From positions 1-64,000 of the forward strand of contig NZ_JACPOF010000020.1 in NCBI RefSeq assembly GCF_016185115.1: a stretch of DNA of 64,000 nucleotides. The letters run 5' to 3'. Shown in pieces: positions 50,070 through 59,043 of the stretch; position 1 is the stretch's first letter; each line of letters begins with the position of its first letter. The stretch is from Polaromonas sp. (GTDB lineage: Bacteria > Pseudomonadota > Gammaproteobacteria > Burkholderiales > Burkholderiaceae_C). The notes below the pieces were generated by a model that saw only the letters and a list, made by a program, of their open reading frames with translations, did not search any database and had not been told where the DNA came from. A program made the translations under genes and the position numbers.

Positions 50070-51071
50070 CTAGACTTTGAAGGAAGAAAGCACAGATTTC
50101 GGGAATAGCTCATCCACATCCAGTTGTCTCTTACAGACACCTTGCTCAAATCCAAACTTGCAATATGCCGCGAGCGTTGCGCGGTTGATTTGACCGCCTA
50201 CATCACTGCCGACGCCGTACGGAAAGAAGTCATCTCCAAACAATGCTTTCATACGGTCCGTGTATTCCTTCAACCACGCCAACGGAGCGTGGGAAGCGGT
50301 GACGTCCGACAGGCGCTCCAATGATTGATTCTTGGCAATAGTAAAAGCTTTGTAGAGATTCATTCCTACCCATGGGTGCTGCTCCAGGATCGAGCTTTTA
50401 ACCACCAGTGCATGCATGATTGGATAAATGTTGGTGTCTTTGAAATACTGCTCCTCCAAGGACTGGTATTCCGGCATCAACCTCTCAATCCCGTTGCCCA
50501 TGGAATCGGGCGCACGTGCTGACATGGCTGCATCGATCTCGCCGTTGAGAAGCATTTCGTTCAAAGACTTGTCTGGGGCCGCTGTGTATCTGACGCCCTC
50601 GGGAAGATGCAATTTCACCTTTTCAATTCGTCCAGGCTCATTAACCCCAGCTTGTATCCACTTGATGCTTTTTAGATCGATTCCCAAGTAGTCACTGAGA
50701 AAGCCTCGGCCATAAATACCAGCAGATTGAGCCCACTCAGGAATACCGACACGTTTCCCGACAAGGTCTTGGGGACGCTTTATAGCGCTATTGGCTTTGA
50801 CATAAAACATGGAATGGCGAAAAGCTCTTGAGATGAAGATCGGCAACGCCTGGATGCTGTTGTCGTCTTGAGCGCGTAAAGCAAGATACTTCGCAGTCGA
50901 CATCTCTGAAATGTCCCACTCACGGTACATGGTGAAACGATAAAAAATTTCTTCGATCGGCAGATTCAAGGGCCTGAGCCGGACACCTTCAACAGGAACG
51001 CTGCCATCCGTGATGTCCCGTGTGTGATCGTAAGGTCCGAGGGCGAGCGTAAGGGGCAATTGGTTAATCAT
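50070..51071 (-). CDS. 4,5-Dihydroxyphthalate decarboxylase-like protein
   Basis: The 333-aa protein (ATG at 51071; a TTG codon two residues earlier is less likely) resembles 4,5-dihydroxyphthalate decarboxylase (Pht5/OphC), a family with a periplasmic-binding-protein type II fold. Visible parts are LTLALGPYDHTRDI at the start, DISEMSTAKYLALRA, DLVGKRVGIPEWAQSAGIYGRGFLSDYLG and a C-terminal CKFGFEQGVCKRQLDVDELF. In phthalate degradation this enzyme gives protocatechuate. It lies at the end of operon D2, 9 bp after the epimerase stop. With the phthalate-type Rieske oxygenase it makes an ortho-dicarboxylated intermediate plausible. Confidence 0.85.
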   Translation of the reverse strand: MINQLPLTLALGPYDHTRDITDGSVPVEGVRLRPLNLPIEEIFYRFTMYREWDISEMSTAKYLALRAQDDNSIQALPIFISRAFRHSMFYVKANSAIKRPQDLVGKRVGIPEWAQSAGIYGRGFLSDYLGIDLKSIKWIQAGVNEPGRIEKVKLHLPEGVRYTAAPDKSLNEMLLNGEIDAAMSARAPDSMGNGIERLMPEYQSLEEQYFKDTNIYPIMHALVVKSSILEQHPWVGMNLYKAFTIAKNQSLERLSDVTASHAPLAWLKEYTDRMKALFGDDFFPYGVGSDVGGQINRATLAAYCKFGFEQGVCKRQLDVDELFPKSVLSSFKV

Positions 51072-51086
51072 GGGCAACAGTTATTT

Positions 51087-51950
51087 TTATGTTTGGTTAA
51101 TGGCGGGGGCGTTCTCCCACCTGTGCAGCGGAACAAACCCCAACTCCTGCCTGGCTGCTGAGCAGTCAATTCCACTCCAGTTTGCAGACGAGGAAATCCG
51201 TCTTTCTGGCAGGCCAGGATAAAACGTTTGGATCAGTTCGGAGGTGGGCTGCCGCATATTGCTGGTGTCGCACGCAATGTTGTAAGCACGGTGCCCTGGC
51301 CTATTTCTGCTTAGTGCAAGTCGAACTGCCACCGCGGCATCCCGCACATCAACATAACTCCAGAAACCGGGCGCGCGAAATCCCGGGTCTTTTAGAAGGT
51401 TTTGCACTCGCTCATATTTGGGGTCATAGCTGATGCCGGGAAATCTCAAACTCGTAATTGAGGCATTTGTCCTGGCAGCAAAAGAATCGGCGACGCGTTC
51501 CCCGACCACCTTGGAGAGTCCGTAAGGATCGGTTGGAAGGGTTGGATGCAATTCGTCTGCGGGCAAATAGGCTGGGGTCTCGCCTTTTCGGCCATAAAGA
51601 AATCCATAAACAGCGGTGCTGGAAGCGAGAACAATCTTCTCCAGTTTGTTGTCTGTCGCGGCCTTCAAGACGTTATAGGTCATGCGCACGTTGTCACCAA
51701 AGGTGGCACAGTCGCTGGCCAAGTCTGGGGCAATATGTGCAGCCAAGTGGACGATGCCGGCGGCGCCTTGGCAAGCCTCGTACACTGATCCACTGTCCAG
51801 CAAATCAACAACCCAGGAGCGTTTATGACCGCCAGGGTGTGGCCGCCTATCCAAACTGAGTACTTCCCATCCATGCCTGAGAAGTTCCGCGACCACCTGT
51901 TGCCCCAGCGCTCCACTGCCGCCGGTAACAACAATAAGCTGTTTAGTCAT
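51087..51950 (-). CDS. NAD-dependent epimerase/dehydratase (extended SDR)
   Basis: The 287-aa protein has an extended-SDR Rossmann motif VTGGSGALGQQVVAELLRHG, the IVHLAAHI strand, LASSTAVYG with Ser, and YGLSKVVGE (Tyr-x-x-x-Lys). Length is at the short end for the family. In this operon it might oxidise a dihydrodiol carboxylate, as phthalate-type pathways need, in place of the BphB-like SDR of operon D1. Sugar epimerase activity is the alternative but has no support from neighbours. It overlaps the extradiol dioxygenase stop by 8 bp (51943-51950). Confidence 0.85.
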   Translation of the reverse strand: MTKQLIVVTGGSGALGQQVVAELLRHGWEVLSLDRRPHPGGHKRSWVVDLLDSGSVYEACQGAAGIVHLAAHIAPDLASDCATFGDNVRMTYNVLKAATDNKLEKIVLASSTAVYGFLYGRKGETPAYLPADELHPTLPTDPYGLSKVVGERVADSFAARTNASITSLRFPGISYDPKYERVQNLLKDPGFRAPGFWSYVDVRDAAVAVRLALSRNRPGHRAYNIACDTSNMRQPTSELIQTFYPGLPERRISSSANWSGIDCSAARQELGFVPLHRWENAPAINQT

Positions 51951-52860
51951 TGATCAATCCCTTACCCGCGAAGGCCATGGCCAATTTTTCAGAGGGTTTT
52001 CCTGCCACACCCCACCGGCAGGGTCGCTTTGGAAAATTGGTCCAATACTCAGCACTACCCACCTCGTAGCTCTCGTCAACCTGATCCATGTCAGTGGTGT
52101 ATTCGACTGCAAAGCCCTCAGGATCGATGAAGTAACAAAACACGTTATTTCCAGGACCGTGGCGGCCAGGTCCCCATTCAATCGCGTGACCGAATTCCAG
52201 TAAACGCCCACTGCCATACATAAGCGAATCGAAATCCTCCATCGCAAACGCAGCATGATTCAGAGACATGGAATCGCCATGAGCCAATGCGACGGTGTGG
52301 TGGTCTGCTCCGCACCTCAGAAACGTCATTCGCTCCGTGATGTCACTTACGCGAAAGCCAAGAATTCCGACGAAGAAGTTAATTTGCCTTTCAAATTCAT
52401 TGCTGTTGAGAACAACATGCGTTAGGCATAGGGGTTTCGTCCGGTCCTCCAATACATGGCTATGTGACACGCGCCCATAAACCAGTTGAATCCTAAGACC
52501 CTCAACACCTTCGACCGTCGCCCCATAGCCGCCACCGGTCACCTCGCTCAGCAGGGCCGGGGGATGGCTGATACTGAAGCCTGCATCGCCCAACCGTCCA
52601 ACCAGGATATCTACAGCGGAACGACTTGACGTTGAGAGTTCAATGCCAACGAACCTTGATCGCTTCCCCTCAACCAGTTCAACAACGTGATGTGTGGTTC
52701 CATTTGCACGAAGTAACGTGGAACCAGTCATAGGCGGTCCCGCGAATTCGAGACCAAACACTTCGCTGTAAAACGTTTTTTCCTGATTCAGGTTCTTAAC
52801 CTCCAGCTGGAAGCTCTCCAGGCCCGCAATTAAATGCTTGTCAGCCATATCGTTATTCAC
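51943..52860 (-). CDS. Type I extradiol dioxygenase (VOC superfamily), copy 2
   Basis: The 305-aa protein starts at a GTG (52860) with AGGA 7 bp upstream; an ATG four codons later is possible. Two VOC modules are present, and the C-terminal one has His in LCLTHVVLNS, His in MSLNHAAFAM and Glu in GFAVEYTTD, plus the GRHGPGNNVFCYFIDPEG signature. It should meta-cleave a catechol in operon D2. It is clearly homologous to the copy at 44712 but divergent, suggesting a different ring substrate rather than recent duplication. Confidence 0.9.
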   Translation of the reverse strand: MNNDMADKHLIAGLESFQLEVKNLNQEKTFYSEVFGLEFAGPPMTGSTLLRANGTTHHVVELVEGKRSRFVGIELSTSSRSAVDILVGRLGDAGFSISHPPALLSEVTGGGYGATVEGVEGLRIQLVYGRVSHSHVLEDRTKPLCLTHVVLNSNEFERQINFFVGILGFRVSDITERMTFLRCGADHHTVALAHGDSMSLNHAAFAMEDFDSLMYGSGRLLEFGHAIEWGPGRHGPGNNVFCYFIDPEGFAVEYTTDMDQVDESYEVGSAEYWTNFPKRPCRWGVAGKPSEKLAMAFAGKGLIND

Positions 52861-52869
52861 AATAAGGTC

Positions 52870-54309
52870 CTACAGTTTGATGTGGATGCTTTTGTTTTCC
52901 GTGTAACTGAGCAGTTCATCAGAACCCTCTTCCCGACCCAACCCACTGTTCTTGAAACCACCAAAGGGCATGCCGTAGTAATGAGCTGAGTTGTTGTTGA
53001 TCCAGATATAGCCAGACTTAATGGTGCGTGCCGCTCTCATCGCGGTTTTGATATCGTTTGTCCAGATAGAAGCCGTCAAGCCATACTCGGTGCTGTTGGC
53101 AATGCGGAAAGCTTCTGCCTCGTCGCTCCACTTGAAGACAGAAAGAATTGGGCCAAAAATCTCTTCACGAGCAATCCGCATCTCAGAAGTCACGTTTCCA
53201 AATACGGTCGGCTGCAGCCAGTACCCCTTTTTGAAAGCATCGCCTTCTGGACGCTTGCCACCGATGAGCAGCTTGGCGCCATCATCAAGCCCGGCCTGGA
53301 CCATGGAGCAAACGCGGTCATAGTGCGCCTTGGAATTCAATGGACCCATTTGGGATCCTGCATCCAGCGGATCACCCATTTTGATGGAAGCAACCCTCTT
53401 GAGCAGTTTTTCCATCACCGCGTCGTAAATTGATTCATGGAGCATTAGCCGGCTGGCTGACCCGCACGACTGGCCTTGCCAGGAAAAATTCATAGCCTGC
53501 ACAGCCACTTCGGCAATTTTTTCTGGGTCTTGGTCAGGATAGGCAATGAGTGGATTTTTACCTCCCAGCTCAAGCGTGATGCACTTCACGCCGATCTCAG
53601 CTGCAGAGCGCTGTATTGCAAGCCCGGTAGGTACAGACCCCGTGAATGCGATGCGCTTAATACCTGAGTGTCTAACAATCGCGTCACCGGCAGACCGGCC
53701 GTAGCCCGTGACGATATTGACGACGCCAGGCGGCAGTTCTTGCTTGCAGATCTCGGCAAGAATGCCTGCGGACAGGGAACTTTGCTCTGGGGGTTTGACG
53801 ATTACTGAATTGCCGGCCATCAAGGGGGCAGCAAGAGCGTGTGCAGCGAACTTTATCGGATGGTTGAAGGGGACAATGCGACCAACAACGCCATAGGGTT
53901 CGCGGATAGTGATGTGCAGGTTGTCCGAACTGGCGGGTACAGTTTCGCCTTTTATCTCAGTCGCCAATCCGGCGAAGTACTCGATTGCATGGGCCGCGTG
54001 CTCAACATCAGCCTTCATTTTGCTGATGGTGTTACCCGTATCCATCACTTCGACGCGAAGAACTTCATCAGCCCGTTGTCGAAGCCCGGCTGCTACGTTA
54101 CGCAGCATATGGGCACGGTCACCAGAGGACAATGCCGCCCATTTAACTTGAGCTGCTTCAGCAGCTACGTAGGCAGCATCTACGTCTTCTTTTGCAGCGC
54201 TCGGAAAACGCCCAATCTTTTCCTCGGTTGCAGGATTTAAGGAATCAATCCATTCGCCGGACTTTGCAGCGACCAGCTCTCCGCCGATCAACATTCGCGA
54301 TTCAATCAT
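52870..54309 (-). CDS. Aldehyde dehydrogenase (NAD(P)+)
   Basis: The 479-aa protein has all ALDH landmarks: PFNHPIKFAAHALAAPLMAGN, FTGSVPTGLAIQRSAA, the general base Glu in ITLELGGKNPL, the nucleophile Cys in WQGQSCGSASRL, and EEIFGPILSVFKW. The final MPFGGFKNSGLGREEGSDELLSYTENKSIHI is also standard. It lies between the second hydratase-aldolase and the second extradiol dioxygenase and would oxidise the aldehyde released with pyruvate, by analogy with salicylaldehyde or formylbenzoate dehydrogenases in polycyclic aromatic pathways. Confidence 0.95.
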   Translation of the reverse strand: MIESRMLIGGELVAAKSGEWIDSLNPATEEKIGRFPSAAKEDVDAAYVAAEAAQVKWAALSSGDRAHMLRNVAAGLRQRADEVLRVEVMDTGNTISKMKADVEHAAHAIEYFAGLATEIKGETVPASSDNLHITIREPYGVVGRIVPFNHPIKFAAHALAAPLMAGNSVIVKPPEQSSLSAGILAEICKQELPPGVVNIVTGYGRSAGDAIVRHSGIKRIAFTGSVPTGLAIQRSAAEIGVKCITLELGGKNPLIAYPDQDPEKIAEVAVQAMNFSWQGQSCGSASRLMLHESIYDAVMEKLLKRVASIKMGDPLDAGSQMGPLNSKAHYDRVCSMVQAGLDDGAKLLIGGKRPEGDAFKKGYWLQPTVFGNVTSEMRIAREEIFGPILSVFKWSDEAEAFRIANSTEYGLTASIWTNDIKTAMRAARTIKSGYIWINNNSAHYYGMPFGGFKNSGLGREEGSDELLSYTENKSIHIKL

Positions 54310-54325
54310 TTGATTTGTCTCTTAG

Positions 54326-55315
54326 TTAAATAGTTTCGGCCTGAGGGATGTTGAAATTCTCGTCGCGGCACAGAGCGGACCAGCGCTGACCACAGGCGAC
54401 AGACGCAGCCAGCATCTCATCGGGTAAGTATTGGTAAGGCGGTCGATATGGACCAGCGTTACAGTAGCCAGCAGCGTTGATCCGCGCTTTCTCTATTTGG
54501 ATGTTGTACTGAGCGAATACCTCACGGTCCGCGATGAGGGGCCTGACTGGTTCGTTGGCCCACTTGAGAGCCGCCGAAAGGCGTTTCACCTCCGACTGGT
54601 TGCCACTCAAGACTGCTTCCATCAAGGCGACTACCGGCTGCGGACCCATGCTCGCAGCCGTAGCCCAACAGGCCGTCGTTGTGCTGGGTGACTCAGAGAA
54701 AAACATCTCCAAGGTCATTTCGTTGGGTACCACATTGATTTTCCCGCCGACGATCTTCAGGAGCTCCGTGAGGCTCTTTGGCCTGGAGTGCTTTGTAGCA
54801 ACCACGGTGGGTGCCTGTGCAACCACACCTGCCCAGAATTCATCTGGAAAGGTATAGCGAAACGCCCGTGCATTGGCGTAAACCATGATGGCCAGATCAG
54901 GATGAACTTTTGAAAGGCCCGCATAAAAGTCCACTGCGCTTCTGTCTGTCACGGGTTGCCACATCGGCGGTCCCAACAGCGTTCCATCACCACCGCGATC
55001 CTTCACCAGCTTCATCCTCCTGCTGACCTCATGGCCGCCAAGGGCTGAGGTGCCAACAAAAGTAGGTACGCGCTTGCCAACAACCTCCAAAAGGCAGGAT
55101 ACAAAGCTTTCGTAGTCCGGGTTGGACAAAGTGGCACATTCACCTGTTGTTCCAAGCGCAATCAATCCGTTAGCGCCATCGGCGATCAGTCTGTTCACCA
55201 ACCTCTCCGTCTCTTCCAGATCAACCGTGTTTTGAGCATCCAATTCAACCGCGCCTTTCGTAGCGGGTGTTGGAAGGATGGCGTAAAGGCCCTGGATATC
55301 TTTTGCGTGAATCAT
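54326..55315 (-). CDS. NahE-like hydratase-aldolase (dihydrodipicolinate synthase family), copy 2
   Basis: The 329-aa TIM-barrel aldolase has LIALGTTGECATLSNPDYESFVSC (GTTGE), MVYANARAFRYTFPDEFW, and the Schiff-base Lys in TVVATKHSRPKS. The C-terminal GYCNAGPYRPPYQYLP repeats the hydratase-aldolase GPxRPPY signature. It is homologous to the 320-aa copy at 43711. Placed directly before the aldehyde dehydrogenase, it should release pyruvate and an aldehyde from the ring-fission product of operon D2. Confidence 0.9.
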   Translation of the reverse strand: MIHAKDIQGLYAILPTPATKGAVELDAQNTVDLEETERLVNRLIADGANGLIALGTTGECATLSNPDYESFVSCLLEVVGKRVPTFVGTSALGGHEVSRRMKLVKDRGGDGTLLGPPMWQPVTDRSAVDFYAGLSKVHPDLAIMVYANARAFRYTFPDEFWAGVVAQAPTVVATKHSRPKSLTELLKIVGGKINVVPNEMTLEMFFSESPSTTTACWATAASMGPQPVVALMEAVLSGNQSEVKRLSAALKWANEPVRPLIADREVFAQYNIQIEKARINAAGYCNAGPYRPPYQYLPDEMLAASVACGQRWSALCRDENFNIPQAETI

Positions 55316-55354
55316 GTCGTCCTTAGTAGTGTTCGATGTGGAAAGGTTGCGGAT

Positions 55355-55831
55355 CTAAGAAGCGACGGGCTTGTCGTAATGCGTTACCCGATCTCGGTTG
55401 ACCATCACTGCTCGGCTGGCCTTGCGTTTGAATTTCCACACTCCGTTTATGCGCACAAGTTTGTCGGTGTGCCTTAGTAGTCCAAGGGGCATAACGACTG
55501 GAGGTGGGCCAGCTTCGGGATCAACACCTTCTTGCCTATAGAGAGTGATGTACTGGATGGTTTCTGCATGGTCTTCATCTATGACATTGATACGGACATT
55601 TGTCACAAGATGCATGGTCAACCAAGACTCACGTTCAGTCATCGCTTTTTTTATGCCGGCAGGCCCCACTAATTCCTTGCCCAACCTAACCCAGGCGCCG
55701 TCTTCGGCGAACAGGTCAGCCAAATCGTCATATCTTTTCTCGTCCAGATAGCCATAGAACTGCATGAGCAGCTTTTGGCAGTCCCACTCGATTTCTCTTC
55801 GGACCGTTGGAGTCACCGTTGAAGCACTCAT
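55355..55831 (-). CDS. SnoaL/ring-hydroxylating-dioxygenase-beta-like protein of operon D2
   Basis: The 158-aa protein has the NTF2-like pattern: REIEWDCQKLLMQFYGYLDEKRYDDLADLFAEDGAWVRLGKELVG, then a HLVTNVRINVIDEDHAETIQYITLYRQEG strand region. It overlaps the Rieske gene stop by 4 bp (55828-55831). Phthalate-type Rieske oxygenases normally have no beta subunit, so this may be a separate isomerase or decarboxylase, or an unusual small subunit. It parallels the 153-aa protein of operon D1. Confidence 0.78.
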   Translation of the reverse strand: MSASTVTPTVRREIEWDCQKLLMQFYGYLDEKRYDDLADLFAEDGAWVRLGKELVGPAGIKKAMTERESWLTMHLVTNVRINVIDEDHAETIQYITLYRQEGVDPEAGPPPVVMPLGLLRHTDKLVRINGVWKFKRKASRAVMVNRDRVTHYDKPVAS

Positions 55832-57192
55832 GCGAATACTGCCTTTCCGTTAGCGTCACGTATCAAGCCTCGCCCATCTTCAGACGATGGCATGTTTTCT
55901 GGACCCAGCTTCATTTCGGAAGCTTTGGCAAATCCCTTGAAAGTGTCGACCTTGAAAACTCCATTCTCATCAACCTTGATCTGGAATGGCTCCCGACCTT
56001 GCGCAACGGCTTCCATAGATCGCCTCCACAACCTCCTCAGCATCACCACTCCCGTATCCGACGTAGCCAGAAGTTCATGCTCTCGCGGAGGAATAACTCC
56101 CTGTGACTCCTGAATAACAAGATCCTCTAATGGAGGCCTGCCTTCCCAAGCAGGATATTTGCGATAGTCGTAATCCTTCTTTTCACGCGGACCTGCCGTT
56201 CCCTCGGCAAGACCACGGCTTTTGTCCGAGTCTCTCGGGAAAAAAGTTGATCGGAAATTCCCCGGCCGTACCAATGTGTGACGAAACATCTCGAAGTGCC
56301 CATCGTCAATGATTCTCAACATTCCACCCGATTCGCGGCGGTCATCCGTGAAGTCTGGTGGCAGCCCAGCGCTGATTCCCCCAAAACGCCAATGGGCGGG
56401 GGGCGCAATGCTCCAGGTATTCACAAACTTCTTGTCAGGATCAGAGGTGTTGTGAACAAGCACGCTCTTCATGCCAAATGAGGTATCAAATGACTTGTGG
56501 GTAATATGACGCCACTCGATATCAACAGATGTATCGCAATGCGGCGCCACATCTTCCGGCGTTTCGCCCGGAGCTAGCATGTGCAGCACATACACATGAC
56601 CCATATCTGCAAAGTTTTCCAGAAAGTTCTGATAGTTGTAATTCCGAAAGTCTCCTCTCTCTACAACCAGTTCTCCATCGGTTCTAGCCAGAATGTCAAC
56701 TTTTGGAAGTGGTGGGGGCGAGTCGCCGCCAGGTCCCATATAAGTCCAGACAATCCCAGCCCACTCCTCTACGGGGTACCATTTCTGCTTGACTTTCGCG
56801 AGCAGCGGTGTGTTTAGGGGTTCCAGCGGCATGCGGACACAAGCACCTTTGCGGTCATAGGTCCAGCCGTGATACGAGCACTCCAGGCCTTCTGCACGAA
56901 TCTGCCCGTATTGCAACGAGGCACAACGATGCGCGCAACGGTCTCCTATGAGACCAACTTTTCCATCAAGCCCTCTAAACGCCACCAAGTCTTCGCACAA
57001 CATCCGAACTGGATACGGTATGTCTTGAAGATCTTTTGATAGGCAGACGGGATGCCAGTAGCGGCGAAGCATTTTTCCGCCCAAAGTGTCCGGGCCAGTT
57101 AACGGAAACTCCCTTAGAAAATCCGCTTGTGTATTAAATACTTTCGCAGGAGCAGCCGCGGGTACGCGAGGTTCAGTAACTGAATTTTCCAT
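55828..57192 (-). CDS. Phthalate 4,5-dioxygenase-type Rieske oxygenase
   Basis: The 454-aa protein has a Rieske centre with Cys86, His88, Cys105 and His108 (CAHRC...CSYHGW) and a mononuclear iron site in NFADMGHVYVLH (Asp196, His199, His204). The MLRRYWHPVCLSKDL opening and overall pattern match the phthalate/vanillate/phenoxybenzoate oxygenase subgroup (homotrimeric alpha3), which draws electrons directly from a reductase. It leads operon D2, with GGAGAAAGA before the ATG and operator site 5 at 57266, 75 bp upstream. Predicted role: dihydroxylation or demethylation of an aromatic carboxylate. Confidence 0.92.
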   Translation of the reverse strand: MENSVTEPRVPAAAPAKVFNTQADFLREFPLTGPDTLGGKMLRRYWHPVCLSKDLQDIPYPVRMLCEDLVAFRGLDGKVGLIGDRCAHRCASLQYGQIRAEGLECSYHGWTYDRKGACVRMPLEPLNTPLLAKVKQKWYPVEEWAGIVWTYMGPGGDSPPPLPKVDILARTDGELVVERGDFRNYNYQNFLENFADMGHVYVLHMLAPGETPEDVAPHCDTSVDIEWRHITHKSFDTSFGMKSVLVHNTSDPDKKFVNTWSIAPPAHWRFGGISAGLPPDFTDDRRESGGMLRIIDDGHFEMFRHTLVRPGNFRSTFFPRDSDKSRGLAEGTAGPREKKDYDYRKYPAWEGRPPLEDLVIQESQGVIPPREHELLATSDTGVVMLRRLWRRSMEAVAQGREPFQIKVDENGVFKVDTFKGFAKASEMKLGPENMPSSEDGRGLIRDANGKAVFA

Positions 57193-57265
57193 TCTTTCTC
57201 CGGATAAGCACGCCGACGTTTTGGCGCAAAACAGGAGTGAACTTTAGTCAGTTGCAGCGACTTCA

Positions 57266-57286
57266 TCAATCTTGATTATTCGTCAA
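57266..57286. promoter_or_regulatory. Operator site 5 (TCAATCTTGA-N7-TCAA)
   Basis: Perfect consensus: TCAATCTTGA at 57266-57275 and TCAA at 57283-57286, 74-94 bp upstream of the Rieske gene that leads operon D2 (57192, minus strand). Confidence 0.65.
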
Positions 57287-57393
57287 TCGATTTAGCTTTT
57301 CCAAGGAATCTAAGCCCGCAAAATTTCAGATACCAACTCGTATCGTCACCACTTTGATACAAAGATCAAAGCCTTTTTTCGACTGGTAAAGGG

Positions 57394-58767
57394 CTACGAA
57401 TGTTCCGAGGTCAAAAAACTTGGGCCAACATACCGCGCTCTTGGGCGAACCATATATCCGCCAAGTCTTTGCTCGAATGCATGCGCTACCCAACCTGCGC
57501 TTCTTCCAATGGCCATCAATACACCGGGCGAATGAGCGGGCATGCCCAGCGCGGTAGACATGGCCACCAATCCGATGGCAAGACTCGGTCTAGCGCCTAA
57601 CTCTTCTCCAGCCGCACGAACAGACTCCACCACAGCGCGAACAGCAGGGTTCTTACCGTTAAGCGCCACTGCCGCTTCCAACATGAACTCCGCTCGTTGG
57701 TCTACGTCCGGATAGAGCGGATGGTTGTATCCAGGAAGGGCTTCTTTTCTTTTGATGCAAGCATTAAGGGCTGCGACATACTCCTTGGGCGATGAGGCCC
57801 TGTGCAGCAGAAGCTCCGCCTGATCACATCCTAGACCTGTCAAAAGTCCTTCAAACGCGCCCAGAGCCGTATTGACGCATGAAAAAATATCAGCGCCGGC
57901 CGATGCTGCGACTCGCGCAGCAAATGTTGAAGTAGACAACTCGTTATCAGCGGACAGCACTAGACATATGTTGATGGCCTCCACTGATTCCGACGTTATA
58001 GAAATTCCCGCAGCTCTAGCCACCTTTGCCGCGAGCATTTCTGCATTTAGCGAAAGTTCGTATCTGGGTTTTGGTCGTAATAAACCGATGCCTGGAATCA
58101 GAACCTGGATCAACTGGCGTGCCGCGAGAACAGGGGCTCCCAGAGACAACTCTGGATTTTTTCCGGCCGAGGCGGTGTAAGCCTCCGCGATTAGAGCGAG
58201 AAGTCGACGCGAATTACTCAACTTTGCAATTGCAGGCAACACTGCAGCGAATGGAGGAAAAGCCTCGGGAACTGTGGGTGGACTCCACGTTGGCGACTCG
58301 ACCGGCAATACACCTGTCCATAACAGTTCCACTATGTCCTCAAAAGTGCGAGATGCACGAGCAAGATCGACAGCGTTTCTGCCACGGTAATGAGGACCAT
58401 TTGCCTCAATTGATGAAATTGAGGTGGGCAATATGAGTCCAGCCCCCCATCGCATTGATCTGTCACCAACTGCAAGTTCAGGTGTGCCCTTGCGACTTCG
58501 CATGGCCACTGACTCCACATCTTCACGGCTGTACAGGCTGGCTTTTCTGCCCGCCTGGGAAGCCGTTCTCACCAATCCCCTACTTACATACGCGTAGAGA
58601 GTCTGGGGTTTGACCCCCAGTATGGCCGTCGCCTGCTTCATATCGAGAAACTTCTTATCCACCGCGCTGTCGTCGTCACTGATTTCAGCCGACGCATTCC
58701 CGCGTACCGACTTCGAAGGTGACGTTAGACGGGCCTTCCTCCAACTGGCGGGTGTGTTCTTGGGCAT
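57394..58767 (-). CDS. Helix-turn-helix / citrate-synthase-fold fusion protein, copy 2 (putative regulator)
   Basis: The 457-aa product (ATG at 58767, MPKNTPASWRKARL) has a basic N-terminal tail, a helix-turn-helix at ~38-80 (FLDMKQATAILGVKPQTLYAYVSRGLVRT) nearly identical in pattern to the copy at 38044, and a citrate-synthase fold. The active site is more eroded than in copy 1: Asn275 replaces His (ADNELS), the HGG motif reads AFEG (304-307), the catalytic Asp is not evident (RPSLAIGLVAM), and only His349 (YNHPLY) remains. Enzyme activity is therefore unlikely, and I infer an acyl-CoA- or carboxylate-sensing transcription factor. It is divergent from a TTT receptor (59122) with two operators between. 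The 22-residue upstream extension is not conserved. Confidence 0.82.
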   Translation of the reverse strand: MPKNTPASWRKARLTSPSKSVRGNASAEISDDDSAVDKKFLDMKQATAILGVKPQTLYAYVSRGLVRTASQAGRKASLYSREDVESVAMRSRKGTPELAVGDRSMRWGAGLILPTSISSIEANGPHYRGRNAVDLARASRTFEDIVELLWTGVLPVESPTWSPPTVPEAFPPFAAVLPAIAKLSNSRRLLALIAEAYTASAGKNPELSLGAPVLAARQLIQVLIPGIGLLRPKPRYELSLNAEMLAAKVARAAGISITSESVEAINICLVLSADNELSTSTFAARVAASAGADIFSCVNTALGAFEGLLTGLGCDQAELLLHRASSPKEYVAALNACIKRKEALPGYNHPLYPDVDQRAEFMLEAAVALNGKNPAVRAVVESVRAAGEELGARPSLAIGLVAMSTALGMPAHSPGVLMAIGRSAGWVAHAFEQRLGGYMVRPRARYVGPSFLTSEHS

Positions 58768-58998
58768 ATCTACGCGACTCGCTTTTAAAAGGAAAGCACC
58801 TGAGACAGCCTCAGGTCGGCACCTCCCAAACACTCAGCACCATTCATGAGGTCCTTCATCACAGAATTTAGGCGGCAGGGTAAACCCTCGCTCGCGTCAA
58901 GGAAAAAAGTAACATCTCCACGCTTAAGTAGTCGCTCGCAGATATCGCGTGTCTCTCACTAGTAATAACACTGAGTCTGTTTGTAGTTGTGCTCCCTG

Positions 58999-59019
58999 TC
59001 AATGTTGATTGTTCGTCAA
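58999..59019. promoter_or_regulatory. Operator site 6 (TCAATGTTGA-N7-TCAA)
   Basis: TCAATGTTGA at 58999-59008 and TCAA at 59016-59019, perfect spacing, in the divergent promoter region 103 bp before the TTT receptor and 232 bp before the HTH/citrate-synthase start. Confidence 0.65.
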
Positions 59020-59043
59020 GTTATTGAGGGATAGCTATTTGGA

